Source of the DNA: Deinococcus fonticola
GTDB lineage: Bacteria; Deinococcota; Deinococci; Deinococcales; Deinococcaceae
Assembly (NCBI RefSeq): GCF_004634215.1
Contig: NZ_SMMH01000001.1
Location: 186,001 to 250,000 of the forward strand
Direction of reading: 5' to 3'
Length of the DNA stretch: 64,000 bases
The notes under the pieces: model-generated
The model's input: only the letters and a program-made list of their open reading frames with translations
Database searches by the model: none
Told to the model about the DNA's origin: nothing
Program-made: the position numbers and the translations under genes
Part shown: positions 25,690 through 37,134 of the stretch, in pieces
Layout of the letters: the number at the start of each line of letters is the position of its first letter
Numbering within the stretch: position 1 is the first letter of the stretch

Positions 25690-25980
25690 TCATTCTAGTG
25701 TGCCCGGTTCCGCCCGCGCGGCCAGGTGAAACAGGTCGGGTTTGAAGGCGTTCAGGGCGTCCAGTCGGGCGTCGGCGCGTTCCAGGCAGAAGGTGCCTTC
25801 CACCTCGCGCTGCACATGAATCAGCACCAGGCCGATCAGGCGTTCCAGTTGCGCCCACGCTACGCTCTGGTCGCTGTAGGCCACCTGCGCGCGGCGCAGC
25901 AGGGTCAAGGCCTGGAACTCCTGCCCATCGGCAAACGCCCGGGCGGCCTCCAGCGGCACAAAGTTCAGGCCAGGGGTCAA
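25690..25980 (-). CDS. small helical protein downstream of ubiA
   Basis: The roughly 96-residue protein begins at TTG 25980, 8 nt after the ubiA stop, or at GTG 25959. It is almost entirely helical ([47 protein letters not shown]) and resembles a single small helical bundle. Because it follows ubiA without a promoter, it is probably co-transcribed. The function is unknown. The very long frame in which it sits upstream is antisense noise from ubiA and the prenyl synthase. Confidence 0.6.
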   Translation of the reverse strand: MTPGLNFVPLEAARAFADGQEFQALTLLRRAQVAYSDQSVAWAQLERLIGLVLIHVQREVEGTFCLERADARLDALNAFKPDLFHLAARAEPGTLE

Positions 25981-25988
25981 ATCAGGGG

Positions 25989-26873
25989 TCAGGTCAGGGT
26001 GCGCCACGCCACGTCCACCACCACACCCGCCAGCATGGTCAGGGCCAACCACATGTTGGCGTCGAAAAACGCCACGTTCGCTTTCGTCAGGTCGTTGGGG
26101 TTCACCAGGCGGTGCTCGTACAGCAGGATGCCGCCCATGGCGAGCGCCGCCAGATAGTAGAAAATGCTTGCGCCAGACAGCCACCCGACCAGCAGCAGCA
26201 GCGCGAAGGTGAGGGCGTGGCTGACGGCCGCGATCTTCAGGGCACGCGGAATGCCGAAGCGCGCCGGGATGCTCTTGATGCCGTTCTTGAGGTCGAAGCC
26301 GTAGTCCATGGTGGCGTAGATCACGTCCAGGCCGATCATCCAGAAAATGACGACCGCCCACAGGGCCCAGGTGGCCGGCGCGAAGTGGCCGGTCACCGCG
26401 ATCCAGCCGCCCGCCGCCGCCGCGCCGTCGGTGATGCCCAGCCAGGCGTGGCACAGCCAGGTGAAGCGCTTGGTGTACGGATACCCGATCAGGAACACCA
26501 CCGCCAGCGGCAGCAGCGCCAGGCACAGCGGGTTGAGCTGCGCCGCCGCGACCACCAGCACCACGAGGCTCACGACCACCAGTGTCCAGGCCTGCATGGG
26601 CGTCACTTTGCCGCTGGCCACCTCGCGGCTGGCCGTGCGCGGGTTGCGGGCGTCGATGAAGCGGTCGATCACGCGGTTGGCGCCCATCGCCGCTGTGCGG
26701 GCCGAGGCCATCGCCACCGTGACCCAGAACAGCACAGGCCACCCCGGCCAGCCGCTGCCGCTGTGCTGCATGCTGGCCAGCAGCATCCCGGCGTAGGCGA
26801 ACGGCAGGGCGAACACGGTGTGCTCGAATTTCACGAGGTCGTAATAGGTTTTCAGGCGGGCGGCGAAACTCAC
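25989..26873 (-). CDS. UbiA-family aromatic prenyltransferase (menaquinone pathway type)
   Basis: The 294-residue integral membrane protein has about eight hydrophobic segments and both Asp-rich motifs that bind prenyl diphosphate through Mg: NRVIDRFID and DYGFDLKNG. It attaches a polyprenyl chain to an aromatic acid. Deinococcus makes menaquinone, so the role is probably the prenylation step of that pathway (MqnP-like), although UbiA-type 4-hydroxybenzoate transferases have the same motifs. A GTG start lies 8 nt after TATCCT, and the divergent gene is a polyprenyl diphosphate synthase, which supplies the co-substrate. Confidence 0.88.
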   Translation of the reverse strand: MSFAARLKTYYDLVKFEHTVFALPFAYAGMLLASMQHSGSGWPGWPVLFWVTVAMASARTAAMGANRVIDRFIDARNPRTASREVASGKVTPMQAWTLVVVSLVVLVVAAAQLNPLCLALLPLAVVFLIGYPYTKRFTWLCHAWLGITDGAAAAGGWIAVTGHFAPATWALWAVVIFWMIGLDVIYATMDYGFDLKNGIKSIPARFGIPRALKIAAVSHALTFALLLLVGWLSGASIFYYLAALAMGGILLYEHRLVNPNDLTKANVAFFDANMWLALTMLAGVVVDVAWRTLT

Positions 26874-26881
26874 GAGAAGTC

Positions 26882-26887
26882 AGGATA
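26882..26887 (-). promoter_or_regulatory. -10 box of the ubiA homologue
   Basis: TATCCT on the minus strand lies 8 nt before the GTG at 26873, consistent with leaderless transcription. Confidence 0.5.
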
Positions 26888-27002
26888 GCGCGGCGGCGGT
26901 GGGCGGTACGGAAATGCACAGAAGCGGGTTCGGTTGAGGCACCCGACCCCCTCTCCGAACAGACTTCAGCCCTTCCGACGCGCACCCCGCCGCATTCCTG
27001 CC

Positions 27003-27008
27003 TAGACT
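27003..27008 (+). promoter_or_regulatory. -10 box of the polyprenyl synthase
   Basis: TAGACT lies 7 nt before the ATG at 27016 with no ribosome binding site. Confidence 0.55.
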
Positions 27009-27015
27009 GTGCGGC

Positions 27016-28005
27016 ATGCGCGCTGAACTGTTGGCCCGGATCGAATCGCTGCTCCCCACGGGGGGGGACTTGCCGGAACTGCAGCGCTACGCGGCGATGC
27101 TGAGGGATTATCCGCAGCGCGGCGGCAAGGGGCTGCGCTCGGAGTTGCTGCTGGGCACCGCGCGGGCCTACGGCGTGGCCGAGGGTTCGCCGGAGTGGGA
27201 GCGGGCGCTGTGGCTGGCGGCGGCGCTGGAGCTGTTTCAGAACTGGGTGCTGATCCACGACGACATCGAGGACGACAGCGAGGAGCGGCGCGGCCGGCCG
27301 GCCCTGCACCGCCTGCACGGCGTGCCGCTGGCCATTAACGCGGGCGACGCACTGCACGTCTACATGTGGATGGCGGTGCGGCGTTCGAGGGTCGACCCGG
27401 CACTGGACGAATTCATGACTATGGTGCTGAAGACCGCCGAGGGGCAGCACCTCGACCTGGCCTGGGTTGAGACGCGGGAATGGAACCTGACGCCCGAGGA
27501 CTATCTGCGTATGGTGCGCCTGAAAACGGCGTACTACACGGTGATCTACCCGCTGAGACTGGGGGCGCTGGCGGCAGGGCATGAGCCGTCGGCGGAGTTC
27601 GAGGCGGCGGGGCTGGCGCTGGGTACGGCCTTTCAGATCCGCGATGACGTCCTGAACCTGATCGGCGACCCGGCGAAGTACGGCAAGGAAATTGGCGGGG
27701 ACCTGCTGGAAGGCAAACGGACGCTGATCGTGCTGCACTGGCTGGCGGGCGCCTCAGCGCAACAGAGAACAGTCTTCCTGGAGCGCATGAACCGGGCGCG
27801 AACCGAAAAGAATGCCGGGCAGATGGAGGAGTTGCTGACATGGCTGAGGGAGAGTGGCAGTGTCCGGGCCGCGCAGGAGTTCGCGAACCGCGAGGCGCAG
27901 CGGGGGCTGGCGGCGCTGGCACAGGCACTGGCCGGGGCACCGAACCAGCACGCAACCGAGGCGCTGTTACAGACCATGAAAGTGCTGGCGACCCGCGACG
28001 CCTGA
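27016..28005 (+). CDS. polyprenyl diphosphate synthase
   Basis: This trans-prenyltransferase condenses isopentenyl diphosphate onto allylic diphosphates. The 329-residue protein has the first Asp-rich motif [12 protein letters not shown], the [11 protein letters not shown] segment, and the second motif [12 protein letters not shown] followed by [14 protein letters not shown]. The residues before the first motif ([14 protein letters not shown]) are large aromatic/hydrophobic ones, but product length cannot be deduced reliably. It is divergent from the UbiA gene, so the likely product is the menaquinone side chain. Confidence 0.92.
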   Translation: MRAELLARIESLLPTGGDLPELQRYAAMLRDYPQRGGKGLRSELLLGTARAYGVAEGSPEWERALWLAAALELFQNWVLIHDDIEDDSEERRGRPALHRLHGVPLAINAGDALHVYMWMAVRRSRVDPALDEFMTMVLKTAEGQHLDLAWVETREWNLTPEDYLRMVRLKTAYYTVIYPLRLGALAAGHEPSAEFEAAGLALGTAFQIRDDVLNLIGDPAKYGKEIGGDLLEGKRTLIVLHWLAGASAQQRTVFLERMNRARTEKNAGQMEELLTWLRESGSVRAAQEFANREAQRGLAALAQALAGAPNQHATEALLQTMKVLATRDA

Positions 28006-28149
28006 AGCGACCAAGCAACAAAAGGCTGAAAAGTCAACCCCTGACGCACGCTGTCCAATGCGCAAAGACGAGCCGGAGTAGGGGTGCCTTTGTCCTGTCT
28101 ATGCGTGTATTCTCGGCATGACAAAAGTCTTTTCAGCAAGGAGAATTTC

Positions 28150-29394
<1,245 letters not shown>

Positions 29395-29483
29395 GACCAG
29401 TCGCCGGCAAAGCTCTGAGCTCATCTGCCCTGCCGGCCACTCCAGCCCGACCGCCCACCAACCCTCCCAAGGAGTCCCCCATC

Positions 29484-30791
<1,308 letters not shown>

Positions 30792-30807
30792 GCAACCAGA
30801 TAACAAG

Positions 30808-30836
30808 AGGGCTGCCCGTGTGGTGGCCCTTTTTTA
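30808..30836 (+). terminator. terminator of the gdh operon
   Basis: AGGGCTGCC (30808-30816) pairs with GGTGGCCCT (30822-30830, two G-T pairs) and is followed by a run of T residues. Confidence 0.85.
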
Positions 30837-30965
30837 TGGATCAGAAGAGGAAAATCAGAGGTGGCCCTCTCAGAGGCCCCGTGGAGCGATCATTAACCGT
30901 AGACCGGCTCCATTCCGAGCCGCGACCTCCTGGTTTTCAGGCTTTCTTTTGCCAGAATGCGGGTG

Positions 30966-31571
30966 ATGTCTCGCGCCCTGTCCAGCCTGCTCGCCTACTT
31001 CACGCCGCTGGCCTCGGAGGTTCACCGTGACGCCGGGGGGGTGACGCTGCTGACGCCGGAGACGAACATTCTGGCGCTGAATGCGACTTACTGTGAGGCC
31101 AGCTGTCCGGCCCAGCCGCGTTCGCCCCTGCTGGTGGGGACGCAGGTGTTGCCGGGTCGGGATGTGGGTGGGCTGCGCGTGGGCGTCTACGAACCCCGGC
31201 CAGAGGACTCGAAGATCGTGGTCGAGCAGGTGTCGCGCCTGCAATTCGCCACCTGGGCGGGCGTGTTGGCGGAGGCGTACGATACACCGGCGTGGGCCGG
31301 GCCCATCGCCAGGCACCTGGGTCAGAAACTCGAAGGGGACATTCAGAGCGTGCTGCTATTGGCTTACGGCGCTTCAGAGACGCTGGGGGCGCTGCTCTGG
31401 CGCGAGGGGCAGGCGCACTTATGGGGCACCCTGGACGGCGCGGTGGACGTGCCGCTCTTGAACGCGGCGGCGGAACTCGCTTCCTCTCCCCTGCTGGTCA
31501 GTGTGCCAGATCAGTCGCGTGTCGCCGTACAGGAGGCGGAGATAGTGACTTTCACGCTGACCGGGCCATGA
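30966..31571 (+). CDS. hypothetical protein, possible GNAT-like fold
   Basis: The 201-residue protein starts MSRALSSLLAYFTPLAS at an ATG 6 nt after CAGAAT. It alternates strands and helices: GGVTLLTPETNILALNATYC, GGLRVGVYEPRPE, then a helix-rich middle and TLGALLWREGQAHLWGTLD, ending in a hydrophobic strand. The strand order GALLWREGQAHLWG is reminiscent of acetyltransferases, but no acetyl-CoA loop is visible, so I leave the function open. Its 3' end overlaps the convergent PSD-like gene by 20 bp. Confidence 0.65.
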   Translation: MSRALSSLLAYFTPLASEVHRDAGGVTLLTPETNILALNATYCEASCPAQPRSPLLVGTQVLPGRDVGGLRVGVYEPRPEDSKIVVEQVSRLQFATWAGVLAEAYDTPAWAGPIARHLGQKLEGDIQSVLLLAYGASETLGALLWREGQAHLWGTLDGAVDVPLLNAAAELASSPLLVSVPDQSRVAVQEAEIVTFTLTGP

Positions 31572-32244
31572 CGGTCTGTCCGCCCTGTACCCGATCTCCC
31601 ACGCCCACTTGCGGCAGGACGCTGAGGGGGAAATAGACGACCACCAGGCCGCCTTCGGGCAGAAACAGGGCCTTGTGACCGGCGCGGACGGTGTCGCCCT
31701 GGTTCAGGTAAGCCGTACCTTGCAGGCCCCGGCGCGAGCCGATGGCGGCCACATGAATGTCTCCTGCAAGTGTCTGGAAGGTCAGCATCAGGCGTTCGTT
31801 GGCCCGGGTGCCGGGCGCCCCCAGCAGGTCGACGGGCTGCCGGGCGGCCATTTGCAGCAGGTGTCTGCCGCCCAGGGGAAGCCGGCTGCCGGGAACATGC
31901 CGCACTGCCCTGACTTCACCTTCGGCGGGCGCAGAGGTGTACAGCACGTCCAGCGGGCTGACGAGCAGCCCCACCAGCCAGCCTTCTTGCGGCACCTCAT
32001 CCCTGAACAGTTCGCTGACAGGCCAGTCGAGCTCCTCGGTATGTCCGTGCGAGGCTTGCCCCTGCACGACTTGCCCCCACTCAATGCGCCGCACGAAGGA
32101 CACCAGGCCGTCGGCCGGGCACAAGAGTTCGCCGGGCCGGGGGTCACTGAAGCGCACCGGGTCGCGGTAACGGTGGACTTTGCGCAGATAAGCGGTGCCC
32201 GCTCCGGCAAGGGCAAGCAGGGCCAGACGGCGGGGGACTCTCAT
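31552..32244 (-). CDS. phosphatidylserine-decarboxylase-like protein without catalytic residues
   Basis: The 230-residue protein has the overall PSD layout: an N-terminal hydrophobic helix, RYRDPVR, PGELLCPADG, then SPLDV and the C-terminal VVVYFP...VGVGDRVQGGQTVMA. In real decarboxylases the segment before VxVYxP carries Gly-Ser-(Ser/Thr), which is cleaved to create the pyruvoyl group. Here it reads PEGGLVVVYF, so the serine is missing. The conserved Asp-Val-His is also Asp-Val-Leu (SPLDVLYTSAP). Self-processing should be impossible. The start is ATG 32244, 7 nt after TAGACT. It may be a membrane-bound lipid-binding pseudoenzyme. Confidence 0.75.
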   Translation of the reverse strand: MRVPRRLALLALAGAGTAYLRKVHRYRDPVRFSDPRPGELLCPADGLVSFVRRIEWGQVVQGQASHGHTEELDWPVSELFRDEVPQEGWLVGLLVSPLDVLYTSAPAEGEVRAVRHVPGSRLPLGGRHLLQMAARQPVDLLGAPGTRANERLMLTFQTLAGDIHVAAIGSRRGLQGTAYLNQGDTVRAGHKALFLPEGGLVVVYFPLSVLPQVGVGDRVQGGQTVMARSA

Positions 32245-32251
32245 GTCCCCC

Positions 32252-32257
32252 AGTCTA
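32252..32257 (-). promoter_or_regulatory. -10 box of the PSD-like gene
   Basis: TAGACT on the minus strand, 7 nt before the ATG at 32244. Confidence 0.5.
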
Positions 32258-32291
32258 GCCCTGCCCGGCGCTCCGGTGACTGCGCCTCCGG

Positions 32292-33026
32292 TTACTTCAC
32301 GTAAATCTGCACGGAGTTCAGCACGTCCGCCTCCGCGCCGGAAATGGGCTGCTCCCCGAACGCCCCGGTCTGCGAGGTCTTGGTGAGGCTGTTCAGGGCG
32401 GCCATGCCGTCCACGACCTGCCCGAACACGGTGTACTGCCCGTCCAGGAAGTCGGCGGCGGCCAGCGTCAGGTAAAACTGGCTGCCCTGCGAATCCAGGC
32501 TGGCGGCGCGGGCCATGCCCAGCACGCCGGGGCGGTCGAATTTCAGCCCATTCCTGTTCTCGGCCATGAAGCGGTAGCCGGGCCCGCCGGTGCCCCATTC
32601 GGCCTTGCGGGCAGGATCGGCGCTGCCAGGATCGCCGCCCTGCGCCATGAACCCATCGATCACGCGGTGAAAGCGCGTGCCGTCGTAGAAGTGATTGAGG
32701 GCCAGGAACACGAAGTTGTTCACGGCGACCGGCGCGGCCTTGGCGTTCAGGTCGATGGTGATCGTGCCTTTGCTGGTGTTCATGACCGCGCGGTAGGACC
32801 TGGCGGGGTCGATGATCTGCGCGGCCTTATCGAACTGACGCACAGGCGCGGTGCTGAGCGGCGCCATGAGCGTGTACCCAGCGGGCGCGGCGGGCGCCCT
32901 GGCGGGAACGGGGGCTGGAGCGGGGACGACAGGGGCAGGTTGAGCAGGCGTTTTCGTGGTCTGGGCGGCCGGGGCGCACGAGAACAGCAGCAGTGTCACA
33001 GGAAGCAAACTCAGGCTTTTTTTCAT
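32292..33026 (-). CDS. cyclophilin-type peptidyl-prolyl isomerase lipoprotein
   Basis: The 244-residue precursor has a basic start, hydrophobic core and lipobox LFSC, then a Pro/Ala-rich linker (about residues 22-70) and a cyclophilin domain. The domain shows FYDGTRFHRVIDGFMAQGGDP, with the catalytic Arg and Phe/Met positions, followed by GVLGMARA, GSQFYLTL and YTVFGQVVDGM. It should be a lipid-anchored periplasmic foldase. An ATG preceded by GATACT 7 nt upstream sets the start; the frame extending to 33119 has no signal at its own start. Substrates are unknown exported proteins. Confidence 0.9.
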   Translation of the reverse strand: MKKSLSLLPVTLLLFSCAPAAQTTKTPAQPAPVVPAPAPVPARAPAAPAGYTLMAPLSTAPVRQFDKAAQIIDPARSYRAVMNTSKGTITIDLNAKAAPVAVNNFVFLALNHFYDGTRFHRVIDGFMAQGGDPGSADPARKAEWGTGGPGYRFMAENRNGLKFDRPGVLGMARAASLDSQGSQFYLTLAAADFLDGQYTVFGQVVDGMAALNSLTKTSQTGAFGEQPISGAEADVLNSVQIYVK

Positions 33027-33109
33027 GTGCTCAAGTATCCCACGCTGACATGAGGCGTGGGATCGACGAGACGCAGCGGCAAGTGAGTGGCAGACCAACT
33101 GCATCCCGC

Positions 33110-35626
33110 TCACGCCCACTTGATCAGTCCGGTCTCCAGCGGGTGACTGAGGCCGTCAATCTCCGGAATCATGCGCACGCCCAGCGAGTACAGGCCACTG
33201 TCGGCCAGCGGCACTTCGCCGCTGTAGACGTTGCCCTGCTGGTGCCGGAGGGGCACGCGGGTCTGGTGCTCGCCGCGCATCAGGACGGCCTCGACGTTCA
33301 GTTCTTCGGGGTTGATGCCGGCGGGGTTGACGTTGGCGGTCACGGTCACGGTCTGGCCGGGGTGGGCGGTGGTGGGCATATTGGCCTGCGCGCTGATCTG
33401 CGTGTAGGGCCACTGCTGGCGCACCCAGGTTTTCCACTCGGCGATCTGCCGGGCTTCCCTGGAGTGATCCTGGCTGACGCGGGCGGCCCGCTGCGCGATG
33501 GGCAGGTAGTACTGCTGCACGTAATCGATCACCTGTCGCTGCATCGAAAAGCGCGGGCTGACGGTCTCGATGCTGTCGCGGACAGTGTGCGCCCAGCTGG
33601 CCTCACCGGCAGCGCCGCCGTAGTAGCGCGGAACGATCTGGGTTTCCAGGGTGGAGTACAGACTGTAGGCGTCGGCGTCGTCCTGCACGTTCAGGTCGGC
33701 GTACTCGCGTTCCTCGCCGATGCTCCAGCCGTTGTCGCCGTCGTAGCCTTCGCGCCACCAGCCGTCCAGCACGCTGAAGTTGGGGCTGCCGTTGAAAGAC
33801 GCCTTCATGCCACTGGTGCCGGAGGCTTCAAGCGGGCGGCGGGGGTTGTTGAGCCAGATGTCCACGCCCTGCACCAGGTGGCGCGCGACGTTCATGTCGT
33901 AGTTTTCCAGAATGACGATCTTGCCGCGGAATTCGGGCTCCTGACTGACGCGGAAGATCTCCTGAATCAGGGCCTTGCCGGGGTTGTCGGCGGGGTGGGC
34001 CTTGCCGGCGAACACGAATTGCACCGGGCGCTCAGGGTTGTTGACAATTTTGCTGAGGCGGGCCTTGTCGCGGAACAGCAGCGTGGCGCGTTTATAGGTG
34101 GCGAAGCGCCGGGCGAAGCCGATGGTCAGGGCGTTCTCGTCGAGCAGGGTGTCGGTGTGGGCGACGTCGGCGGCGCTGGCTCCGTTGCGCAGCAGCTGTT
34201 CTTTCATGCGTCCGCGCACGAAAGCGATCATCTGGCGCTTCATTTCGCGCTGCACGTCGCTGAGCTGCGTCTCGGTCAGGTTCTCGACGGCCTTCCACAT
34301 CTCCTCGTCTTCCAGGCGCTGTGTCCAGCCTTGCGGCAGCACGGTGGAAAGCAGGTCGCGCATGGGCTGGCTGGTAAACGTCAGGTTGTGCGCGCCGTTG
34401 GTCACGTGCCCGATGGGGACTTCCTCGGGGTTGGCGCCCTCGTAGAGGAAGTTCCACATCTTGCGGCTGACTTCGCCGTGCAGTTCGGACACGCCGTTGG
34501 CGGCGCGGCTCATGCGCAGGGCGAACACGGTCATGGAAAAGGCCGGCACCACCTGACCGTCCCAGTTCTGGTCGTGGCGGGCCAGGGCGTACAGGTCGTC
34601 GCGGGTGGTGTTCAGCACGCCGGGCCAGCGGCCGATGTAGCGGTCCATCAGCTCGAAGGTAAAAGCGTCGTTGCCGGCAGCCACCGGTGTGTGCGTGGTG
34701 AAGAGGGTACTGCTGGCCGCCGTTTCCAGCGCGGTCTTGAAGTCCAGGCCCTGCGCCACGTACTCGCGCATACGTTCCAGGCTCATCAGGGCGGCGTGGC
34801 CCTCGTTCATGTGGTACACGCTGGCGGGAACGTTCAGGGCGCGCAGGGCGCGAATGCCCGCGACGCCCAGCAGGACGTACTGCTGCACCCGCAGTTCCTG
34901 GTTGCCGCCGTACAGGCGGGCGGTGAGCTTGCGGTCGTCCTCGGTGTTCTCGGGGAGGTTGGTGTCGAGCAGCAGCACCTGAATGCGGCCCACCTGGAGT
35001 TTCCAGACGCGCACCTGCACGTCGTGATCCCCGATCCAGACCTTGAGGCGCACTTCCTCACCGGCGCTGTTGAGGGCCACGGTGATGGGCAGGGTGGTCA
35101 GGTCGAGTTCATCGTAGGCCTCGTTCTGCCAGCCGTCCTTGTCGAACAGTTGCCGGAAGTAGCCCTGGTGAAACAGCAGGCCCACCGCCGTGAAGGGCAG
35201 GCCCAGGTCGGAGGCACTTTTGCAATGGTCGCCCGCCAGCACGCCCAGGCCGCCGGAGTAGATGGGCAGCGATTCGTGGTAGGCGTACTCCATGCTGAAG
35301 TAAGCCACCGGCTGCATGCTAGAGGCATTTTTGCTGACCCAGGTGTCCTTCTGGCACATGTAGGCATCGAAGTCGGCCATGACCTGCCGGTAACGCGCCA
35401 GGTAGGTGGGGTCGACGGCAGCCGAGTTCAGGCGCTCCTGCGAGACTTCCAGCAGGGTACGCACCGGGTTATGCTGGAAGCGCTCCCAAATTTCGGAATC
35501 GAGTTCCTGGTAGAGGCTCTGCGCGTGGGGCGTCCACGACCAGTACAGGTTGTAAGCCAGTTCGGAAAGCCGCGCAATCTCCGGTGGAAGTTGCGGCAGC
35601 ACGGTGACTTTACCAATGATGTTCAT
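33110..35626 (-). CDS. glgP: alpha-glucan (glycogen/maltodextrin) phosphorylase
   Basis: The 838-residue protein is a GT35 phosphorylase of the shorter bacterial/Thermus type, releasing glucose 1-phosphate from alpha-1,4-glucans. Visible landmarks are YFSMEYAYHESLPIYSGGLGVLAGDH, NEGHAAL, FTTHTPVAAGND, RRFATYKRATLL and the PLP-lysine region EASGTSGMKASFNG. The last 100 residues form an extra beta-sandwich-like domain (QTVTVTANVNPAG). Together with the GH13 amylase at 54091 and glgB at the right edge it handles storage glucan, though the genes are not in one operon. TAAGCT lies 8 nt before the ATG on the minus strand. Confidence 0.95.
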   Translation of the reverse strand: MNIIGKVTVLPQLPPEIARLSELAYNLYWSWTPHAQSLYQELDSEIWERFQHNPVRTLLEVSQERLNSAAVDPTYLARYRQVMADFDAYMCQKDTWVSKNASSMQPVAYFSMEYAYHESLPIYSGGLGVLAGDHCKSASDLGLPFTAVGLLFHQGYFRQLFDKDGWQNEAYDELDLTTLPITVALNSAGEEVRLKVWIGDHDVQVRVWKLQVGRIQVLLLDTNLPENTEDDRKLTARLYGGNQELRVQQYVLLGVAGIRALRALNVPASVYHMNEGHAALMSLERMREYVAQGLDFKTALETAASSTLFTTHTPVAAGNDAFTFELMDRYIGRWPGVLNTTRDDLYALARHDQNWDGQVVPAFSMTVFALRMSRAANGVSELHGEVSRKMWNFLYEGANPEEVPIGHVTNGAHNLTFTSQPMRDLLSTVLPQGWTQRLEDEEMWKAVENLTETQLSDVQREMKRQMIAFVRGRMKEQLLRNGASAADVAHTDTLLDENALTIGFARRFATYKRATLLFRDKARLSKIVNNPERPVQFVFAGKAHPADNPGKALIQEIFRVSQEPEFRGKIVILENYDMNVARHLVQGVDIWLNNPRRPLEASGTSGMKASFNGSPNFSVLDGWWREGYDGDNGWSIGEEREYADLNVQDDADAYSLYSTLETQIVPRYYGGAAGEASWAHTVRDSIETVSPRFSMQRQVIDYVQQYYLPIAQRAARVSQDHSREARQIAEWKTWVRQQWPYTQISAQANMPTTAHPGQTVTVTANVNPAGINPEELNVEAVLMRGEHQTRVPLRHQQGNVYSGEVPLADSGLYSLGVRMIPEIDGLSHPLETGLIKWA

Positions 35627-35736
35627 CGTCAGGTAGCTTAGCGCAGCCGGTGAAATGGGGGGATGAGCTCATTTGCACAGTCCTTTTAGGACCACTTATC
35701 CGCCAAAATTGGTCGCTTAACTCCGGTTATGGAAGA

Positions 35737-35769
35737 GGTGAGGGCCGCTTGGCCCTTCTCCCCCTTTCG
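35737..35769 (+). terminator. weak hairpin in the glgP-telA intergenic region
   Basis: AGGGCC (35741-35746) and GGCCCT (35751-35756) form a short stem followed by CCCCCTTTC. A second small hairpin, GTCCT/AGGAC, lies at 35680-35692. Neither is clearly assigned to a gene. Confidence 0.3.
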
Positions 35770-35810
35770 CCGGATGCAACTCTTCATGTTTTTATTGCGT
35801 AATAAGGGGC

Positions 35811-37031
35811 ATGACTGATGGCAAACTCCAGCACCTGACCCCGCCCGAGTCCACCCTGCAAGCGCCGGAGGCCGTTCAGCCCGTGCGGGCGCAGGAAGCC
35901 CCGGAAATGGTGCCGCTGACCCCCGAGGAACAGACGCGCCTGGAACAGATGGCCCGCAGCTTCGCGCAGGACGTGCTGAGCGCCGGCACCAACAGCCCCG
36001 AGTTCCGGCGCAAACTCGACGCCGTGCACGACCTGGGCCTGCCCGAGCAGCGGGCCGCCGCCCAGAGCAGCAACCGCATGCTCGACCGGCCCCTGCGGGC
36101 CACCAAGATCGGCGCCCTGGCCGAGGGCAGCGATATCCTGAAGGGCCTGACCGACCTGCGCCGCACCGTGGAAGACCTCGACCCCAACCGCACGCCCACG
36201 CCGCGCCGTTTCTTCGGCATGCTGCCCGGCGCCAAGAAAGTGCAAAACGCCATGGACAAGTACCAGAGCGCCAACGCGCACCTGAACGGCATTCTGGAGA
36301 GCCTGTACCGCGGCCAGGACGAACTGCGCCGTGACAACGCCACCATCGAAACCGAGAAAGTTCACCTGTGGGACACCATGCAGAAGCTGCGGCAGTACGC
36401 GCACGTGGGCAAATCGGTGGACGCGGCGCTGACGGCGGAACTGGCGCAACTCCAGCAGACTGACCCGGAAAAAGCCCGTGTGGTCAGTGAGGAACTGCTG
36501 TTCGCGGTGCGCCAGCGCGTCACCGACATCCTGACGCAACTGGCGGTCAGCATTCAGGGCTACCTGGCACTCGACCTGGTGCGTCGCAACAACCTGGAAC
36601 TGATCAAGGGCGTCGACCGCGCCACCACCACCACCGTCAGCGCCCTGAAAACGGCCCTGATGGTCAGCCAGGCGCTGGGCACCCAGCAGGCGGTGCTGGG
36701 GCAGGTGAACGCCGTGAACGAAACCACCGGCAAGATGATCTCCAGCACCGCGCAACTGCTGAACAAGCAGTCCACGCAGATTCAGCAGCAGGCCGGCAGC
36801 GCCACCGTCGACCCGCAGGTTATTCAGGCGGCCTTCCGCGAGGTGTACGGCGCACTGGACGCCATCAGCACCTACCGCGCCCAGGCGCTGGAACGCTTCA
36901 ACGACACCATTCAGGTGCTCGACCGCGAAGTCGCGCAGGCCGAAACGTACCTCGACCGCGAACGGGAAAGCACCGCGCGCGAACTCGCGCAGAATGTGAA
37001 AGTCACGCAGGAAGGCGAACTGAAGCTGTAA
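35811..37031 (+). CDS. telA: TelA-family toxic anion resistance protein
   Basis: The 406-residue, almost wholly helical protein matches the TelA/KlaA family. It has a central segment RRFFGMLPGAKKVQNAMDKYQSANAHL, then long coiled-coil stretches and TTTTVSALKTALMVSQALGTQQAVL. TelA proteins are associated with tellurite and other stress resistance, usually with Ter proteins, but no ter genes are in this window. It has no signal peptide and no membrane segment. The start ATG follows TAATAA and AAGGGG closely. The biochemical function of the family is unresolved. Confidence 0.85.
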   Translation: MTDGKLQHLTPPESTLQAPEAVQPVRAQEAPEMVPLTPEEQTRLEQMARSFAQDVLSAGTNSPEFRRKLDAVHDLGLPEQRAAAQSSNRMLDRPLRATKIGALAEGSDILKGLTDLRRTVEDLDPNRTPTPRRFFGMLPGAKKVQNAMDKYQSANAHLNGILESLYRGQDELRRDNATIETEKVHLWDTMQKLRQYAHVGKSVDAALTAELAQLQQTDPEKARVVSEELLFAVRQRVTDILTQLAVSIQGYLALDLVRRNNLELIKGVDRATTTTVSALKTALMVSQALGTQQAVLGQVNAVNETTGKMISSTAQLLNKQSTQIQQQAGSATVDPQVIQAAFREVYGALDAISTYRAQALERFNDTIQVLDREVAQAETYLDRERESTARELAQNVKVTQEGELKL

Positions 37032-37119
37032 GGGATGGGATTCAGCAGCATTTGAAGAGAGAACGTCAGTCACTCTGTGGAAAACCGGAGCGGCTGGCGT
37101 TTCCTGCTGGGCAATGACG

Positions 37120-37125
37120 TACAAT
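37120..37125 (+). promoter_or_regulatory. -10 box of the APH-type kinase
   Basis: TACAAT lies 9 nt before the ATG at 37135 and within the codons of the longer alternative frame, favouring the later start. Confidence 0.5.
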
Positions 37126-37134
37126 GCGCCTCTC

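Noticed and set aside
32993..35641. Very long plus-strand open frame (about 880 codons) opposite glgP
   Set aside because: It is the exact antisense of a well-conserved phosphorylase. Long stop-free antisense frames are expected in high-GC DNA, and the translation is low-complexity Gly/Val/Ala/His without any motif.
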